DNA from: UBA7434 sp042090785
Lineage (GTDB): Bacteria; Pseudomonadota; Gammaproteobacteria; Pseudomonadales; UBA7434
Assembly: GCA_042090785.1 (NCBI GenBank)
Contig: JBELIP010000001.1
Coordinates: forward strand, 372,001-436,000
Length of the DNA stretch: 64,000 nt
Direction of reading: 5' to 3'
Positions 60,407 to 64,000 of the stretch are shown here, piece after piece. A program made the translations under genes and the position numbers. The notes beneath the pieces are model-generated. The model was not told the DNA's origin, did not search any database, and worked only from the letters and a program-made list of their open reading frames with translations. The stretch's first letter is position 1; the number at the start of each line of letters is the position of its first letter.

Positions 60407-60997
60407 ATGATACTGCCCGAACCCATAAGCTATCAATTAAGCGATGAAGCCGCAACAGTAGCGCTTGGGCGTCAGTTAGCACTGTCAATTGCAAAGGCGA
60501 ATGGTTCACGTGGTTTATGTATTTATTTACTCGGTGACTTGGGCGCGGGAAAAACCACTTTAAGCCGAGGCATTATTCAAGCTTTTGGGCATACGGGGGC
60601 GGTTAAAAGTCCAACCTACACCTTAGTTGAGCCTTATAAGGTGGCCGATAGCCAAGCTAATTTAAGGTTAATTTATCATTTTGACCTCTACCGTTTGGCT
60701 GATGCCGCCGAGTTAGAGTTTTTGGGTTTGGATGATTATTTTACTGAATCATCGTTATGTTTAGTTGAATGGCCGGCTCGTGGTGCAGGGTTTATTCCCG
60801 AAGCGGATATTACTTTAACGTTAAGCGACCTTGCTTTAACAGAAGACCAGTCGGCGGTTATTGGCAGGCAATTAAATTGTCAATTTTTATCACCCGCAGG
60901 CGAGCAGGTATTGCTAACATTGCAGGCGAATTACGATTCAGCATTAGTGGAGAATAAAACCGCGAATACATTGAATAGCAATTTAACCAATGAATAA
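60407..60997 (+). CDS. tsaE: tRNA threonylcarbamoyladenosine biosynthesis ATPase TsaE
   Basis: ATPase partner of TsaB/TsaD in t6A synthesis on tRNA. 196 residues, about 40 longer than usual because of a C-terminal tail. Walker A is LGDLGAGKTTLSRG near residue 43; KSPTYTLVEPY, HFDLYRL and the conserved VEWPARG follow. Its end overlaps amiB by eight bases. Confidence 0.95.
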   Translation: MILPEPISYQLSDEAATVALGRQLALSIAKANGSRGLCIYLLGDLGAGKTTLSRGIIQAFGHTGAVKSPTYTLVEPYKVADSQANLRLIYHFDLYRLADAAELEFLGLDDYFTESSLCLVEWPARGAGFIPEADITLTLSDLALTEDQSAVIGRQLNCQFLSPAGEQVLLTLQANYDSALVENKTANTLNSNLTNE

Positions 60998-62369
60998 CTG
61001 TAGCGCATTGATGATGATAAATAGAAGTAGGGCTTTGTTGGCCCAATTGGCAATGCTGTTAGTGATGATGCTGGCGACGCTGGCGTCATCGCTAGTGACT
61101 GCTGCTGATATTGAAGGTGTCCGCTTATGGCGTGCGCCCGACCATACGCGCGTGGTACTCGATTTATCCGATGTGGCTACGTTTAAGCATTTCACCTTAA
61201 GTAATCCTGATCGCGTTGTTGTGGATATTGAAGGCGCAAAGCTCAAGGCAAAAATCAAAAATTTAGATTTAAGTCGCAGCCCTGTTAAAAAGGTACGTGC
61301 TGCTACGCGCAATAAAGAGGATTTGCGTCTAGTTTTTGATTTAAGCGAAAAGGTAAAACCCAATACTTTTTTACTTGCAGCTAACCAGCAGTATGGTGAC
61401 CGACTCGTTATTGATTTATATGATCGCGAGACAAAACCAACGGCAGTTAAAACAGCATCAAACAATAACGGCAAACGCGATATTATTATTGCTATTGATG
61501 CAGGTCATGGCGGCGAAGATCCTGGTGCGCTTGGCCCGCGTAAAGCGCGTGAAAAAATTGTGGTTATGGCGATTGCTCGCGAAGTAAAAAAACGCTTTGA
61601 TAATATGCCTGGCTATCGAGGTGTGTTAGTGCGTGACGGTGATTATTATGTTGGCTTGAGTAAGCGCCGTGCTATTGCCAGAAAAGAGCAAGCTGATTTA
61701 TTTATTTCAATTCATGCCGATGCCTTTACCGACAAGTCGGTAAGTGGTGGTTCGGTTTACACCTTGTCACAGCGTGGCGCGTCAAGTGCGTCGGCGCGCT
61801 TCTTGGCCAAGTCGGCGAACAGTACCGATTTAATTGGTGGTGTAGCGCTATCAGACAAAGATGATGTGTTAGCCAGTGTGCTGCTGGACTTAAGCATGAC
61901 AGCTAAATTGGATCATAGTGTGTTAGTGGGTAAAGAAATTTTACGAGAAATGAAAGCTGTGACTAAACTGCATAAAAATACGGTTGAGCATGCAGGCTTT
62001 GCAGTCTTAAAAACACCGGATATCCCGTCGGTATTAGTAGAAACCGGTTTTATTTCTAACCCCAAAGAAGCGCGACGTTTAACTACCTCATCGCATCAAA
62101 AGAAATTAGCTCGTGCTATTGTGCGTGGCACAAGTGCCTTTTTTAATCGGCATGCTGTTGAAGGAACAATGGTTTATTGGCTGAACCATAGTGGTCAATC
62201 AATAGCGGCAGCCGGTAGTAAGGAAACGTATAAGATCAAATCTGGTGATACGTTGTCGGAGCTAGCGAGTCGGTTTTCTGTGTCGCTTTCGGAGTTGCGT
62301 CGTTACAACAGTCTTTCGGGTGATAGCATTCGCGTTGGGCAAGTATTAAAAATTCCGCCGCGTTCATAG
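60990..62369 (+). CDS. amiB: N-acetylmuramoyl-L-alanine amidase with AMIN and LysM domains (AmiB/AmiC type)
   Basis: Periplasmic zinc amidase that splits septal peptidoglycan during daughter-cell separation. 459 residues: signal peptide ending near VTA (about residue 36); AMIN domain (IEGVRLWRAPDHTRVVLDLSD onward); amidase_3 domain with zinc ligands in IDAGHGGEDPGA, the glutamate after it and SIHADAF; and the catalytic ETGFISN near the end. A C-terminal LysM domain (TYKIKSGDTLSELASRFSVS) binds glycan, as in AmiB of Pseudomonas. Between tsaE and mutL, the canonical order. Confidence 0.95.
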   Translation: MNNCSALMMINRSRALLAQLAMLLVMMLATLASSLVTAADIEGVRLWRAPDHTRVVLDLSDVATFKHFTLSNPDRVVVDIEGAKLKAKIKNLDLSRSPVKKVRAATRNKEDLRLVFDLSEKVKPNTFLLAANQQYGDRLVIDLYDRETKPTAVKTASNNNGKRDIIIAIDAGHGGEDPGALGPRKAREKIVVMAIAREVKKRFDNMPGYRGVLVRDGDYYVGLSKRRAIARKEQADLFISIHADAFTDKSVSGGSVYTLSQRGASSASARFLAKSANSTDLIGGVALSDKDDVLASVLLDLSMTAKLDHSVLVGKEILREMKAVTKLHKNTVEHAGFAVLKTPDIPSVLVETGFISNPKEARRLTTSSHQKKLARAIVRGTSAFFNRHAVEGTMVYWLNHSGQSIAAAGSKETYKIKSGDTLSELASRFSVSLSELRRYNSLSGDSIRVGQVLKIPPRS

Positions 62370-62436
62370 TTGTTAAGAAATGTTTTTATAGCGCATTTTG
62401 TTAAATCATTTAACCTAATATCAACGATAATTTTTT

Positions 62437-64000
62437 ATGGCAAAAATTAAAAAACTGGATACGCGTCTTGCAAACCAAATTGCAGCAGGCGAGGTGGTCG
62501 ATAGGCCTGCGTCAGTATTAAAAGAACTGATTGAAAATAGTCTTGATGCCGGCGCGAGTCAAATTGATGTTGAAGTAGAAGCAGGTGGCACCAAGCGGGT
62601 ATTAGTGCGTGATAATGGTTCCGGTATTGCGCAAGAAGATATGGCGCTAGCTTTAGATTCGCATGCCACGAGTAAAATATATGATTTAGATGATCTCGAA
62701 GCTGTGTCGACACTGGGTTTCCGTGGTGAGGCGCTTGCCAGTATTAGTTCAGTTTCTCGTTTAACTTTAACCGCTAATACGGTAGAGCAAGCCGACCAAG
62801 GTTGGAAGGCAATGAGTGTTGGTCGTGATATGGAGGTTGAGGTAACGCCTGCCGCACGCCCCAAAGGCACATCGGTTGATGTTGAAGATTTATTTTTTAA
62901 TACGCCCGCTAGACGAAAATTTTTACGTAAAGAAAAAACCGAATATAACCATGTTGATGAAGTGTTTCGTCGTAATGCGTTAGTGACGTTTGAAACAGGT
63001 TTAAGTCTTAGCCATAACGGTCGTGTTATACATTCGCTACGTGCTTGCCAAAGCCAATTAGAAAAAGAGCAACGCATTGCAAAACTATTAGGTCAGCCAT
63101 TTATTGATAGCGCTATTCATTTAGAGTTAGAGCATAGTGGCTACAAGTTACATGGCTGGGTTGCGCAGCCAACGTTTTCGCGCAGTCAGTCCGATATGCA
63201 ATACTTTTTTGTTAATGATCGCGTAATTAAAGACCGTGTTGTGGCGCATGCGGTAAAGCAAGCTTATCGCGATGTTTTATTTCATGGTCGTCATCCGGCG
63301 TTTGTTTTATACCTTACGCTAGATCACTCGCAAGTGGATGTGAATGTACACCCTTCAAAGCATGAAGTGCGCTTTCGCGATAGCCGGCAAGTGCATGATT
63401 TTATTTATCGCTCCTTACATAAAGTGTTAGCTGATGTTCGACCGCAAGATAATTTAGTTGACGGCATGCAAGCGGGTGCGGCTGCATCAGCACTGCAAGA
63501 CACGTATGCAGCAGGCGCAGCCCAGCAGCTTACCGAGCAGCAGGCTATGGGTTTGGCTGAGCCACAAACGGTTTATGCGAATGGCCAAAACTGGGCGAGC
63601 CAACAAAATTTGAATCAAAACAATGCTGGCCAGCACGCGGCTAGTCAAAATAGTTTTGGTCAAGGCGGTGCGGGTTACGGTGGTAATACTTCGTCTTCGG
63701 GGTTTTCTGCGGCACACCAACAGTTATATGCTGCTAGCGAAAACACTGCAGTTATGCCGGATGATGGTGAAATTCCACCGTTGGGTTTTGCCATTGCACA
63801 ATTAAAAGGGATTTATATTTTAGCCGAGAACGAGGCAGGTTTAATTGTTGTAGATATGCATGCTGCCCACGAGCGAATTACTTATGAGCGCATGAAGGCC
63901 GCACGCGATGAAGAAGGTATTCAAGCGCAGCCATTATTAGTGCCGGTGAGTTTGGCGCTCAGCGAAAAAGAAGCCGACTGCGCTGAAAATTATGCCAGTG
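62437..64000 (+). CDS. mutL: DNA mismatch repair protein MutL, 3' end outside window
   Basis: ATPase that links MutS mismatch recognition to strand incision. From ATG 62437 the frame is open to the window edge (521 codons). The GHKL ATPase motifs are clear: NQIAAGEVVDRPASVLKEL, ENSLDAGA, VRDNGSGI, and TLGFRGEALASISSV; DVHPSKHEVRF follows. A glutamine/alanine/asparagine-rich linker (about residues 345-430) leads to the C-terminal dimerisation domain, which starts near LGFAIAQLKGIYIL and is cut off. Usual place after amiB. Confidence 0.96.
   Translation, partial: MAKIKKLDTRLANQIAAGEVVDRPASVLKELIENSLDAGASQIDVEVEAGGTKRVLVRDNGSGIAQEDMALALDSHATSKIYDLDDLEAVSTLGFRGEALASISSVSRLTLTANTVEQADQGWKAMSVGRDMEVEVTPAARPKGTSVDVEDLFFNTPARRKFLRKEKTEYNHVDEVFRRNALVTFETGLSLSHNGRVIHSLRACQSQLEKEQRIAKLLGQPFIDSAIHLELEHSGYKLHGWVAQPTFSRSQSDMQYFFVNDRVIKDRVVAHAVKQAYRDVLFHGRHPAFVLYLTLDHSQVDVNVHPSKHEVRFRDSRQVHDFIYRSLHKVLADVRPQDNLVDGMQAGAAASALQDTYAAGAAQQLTEQQAMGLAEPQTVYANGQNWASQQNLNQNNAGQHAASQNSFGQGGAGYGGNTSSSGFSAAHQQLYAASENTAVMPDDGEIPPLGFAIAQLKGIYILAENEAGLIVVDMHAAHERITYERMKAARDEEGIQAQPLLVPVSLALSEKEADCAENYAS

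Noticed and set aside
60983..61474. 163-codon open frame antisense to amiB
   Set aside because: Fully covered by the signal peptide and AMIN domain of amiB; composition is that of a reverse-strand shadow.
62559..63077. 172-codon open frame antisense to mutL
   Set aside because: Overlaps the conserved MutL ATPase domain; no recognisable protein features.
1..64000. CRISPR arrays, tRNA or rRNA genes, insertion sequences, prophage or defence islands
   Set aside because: No regularly spaced direct repeats, no tRNA-like T-arm context, no transposase, phage or known defence protein among the readable frames.

Overview
The window is a stretch of chromosome from a Gram-negative gammaproteobacterium, most likely a marine member of the Pseudomonadales/Cellvibrionales. 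The evidence is gene order and content: engB next to cytochrome c4 and dsbA, the run yifB(comM)-ubiK-glnK-amtB, a sutA homologue, lptM-lysA-dapF-DUF484-xerC-HAD, argH divergent from algZR-hemCDXY, tsaE-amiB-mutL, and split pntAA/pntAB/pntB subunits. Base composition is moderate to low G+C. The genes are nearly all core housekeeping genes. I see no tRNA, rRNA, CRISPR array, prophage or insertion sequence.

Layout. 1-7.3 kb: a partial HAD nucleotidase, two small uncharacterised genes (one behind a double LexA box), an OmpA-like lipoprotein, engB, cytochrome c4, dsbA, a diguanylate cyclase and a 54-residue protein. 7.8-11.2 kb: the proton-translocating transhydrogenase pntAA-pntAB-pntB and trmL. 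11.5-16.2 kb: ntrBC, a retropepsin-like protease and a DUF4124 protein. 16.4-23.6 kb: parE-yqiA-cpdA-yqiB, divergent tolC, and waaA. 24-31 kb: glnA with a classic sigma54/NtrC promoter, a LysR regulator, and gcvT-gcvP with no gcvH between them. 30.9-37.3 kb: a sulfotransferase-like gene, a shikimate-kinase-family gene, cytochrome c5, rep helicase and a REC-GGDEF-EAL protein. 37.4-42.8 kb: comM, ubiK, glnK-amtB-glnK and sutA. 42.8-49.3 kb: the minus-strand block argH-lptM-lysA-dapF-DUF484-xerC-HAD. 49.5-56.3 kb: algZ-algR-hemC-hemD-hemX-hemY. 56.4-64 kb: ppnP, deaD, queG, tsaE, amiB and the first two thirds of mutL.

Nitrogen control is the strongest regulatory theme. ntrBC, glnA and glnK-amtB each carry recognisable NtrC sites, and glnA and glnK also carry -24/-12 promoters. 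NtrBC, the PII proteins, AmtB and glutamine synthetase therefore form one readable regulon inside the window.

The points most worth a second look are: two overlapping LexA boxes in front of an unrecognised 180-residue gene; a full-length Rep helicase frame with no ATG, GTG or TTG before its Walker A motif; a palindromic element with a conserved 15-base core that recurs next to intrinsic terminators; short tandem duplications that straddle stop codons; a DsbA with CSHC in place of CPHC; and a gcvTP operon without gcvH. No large undescribed multi-gene system is evident.
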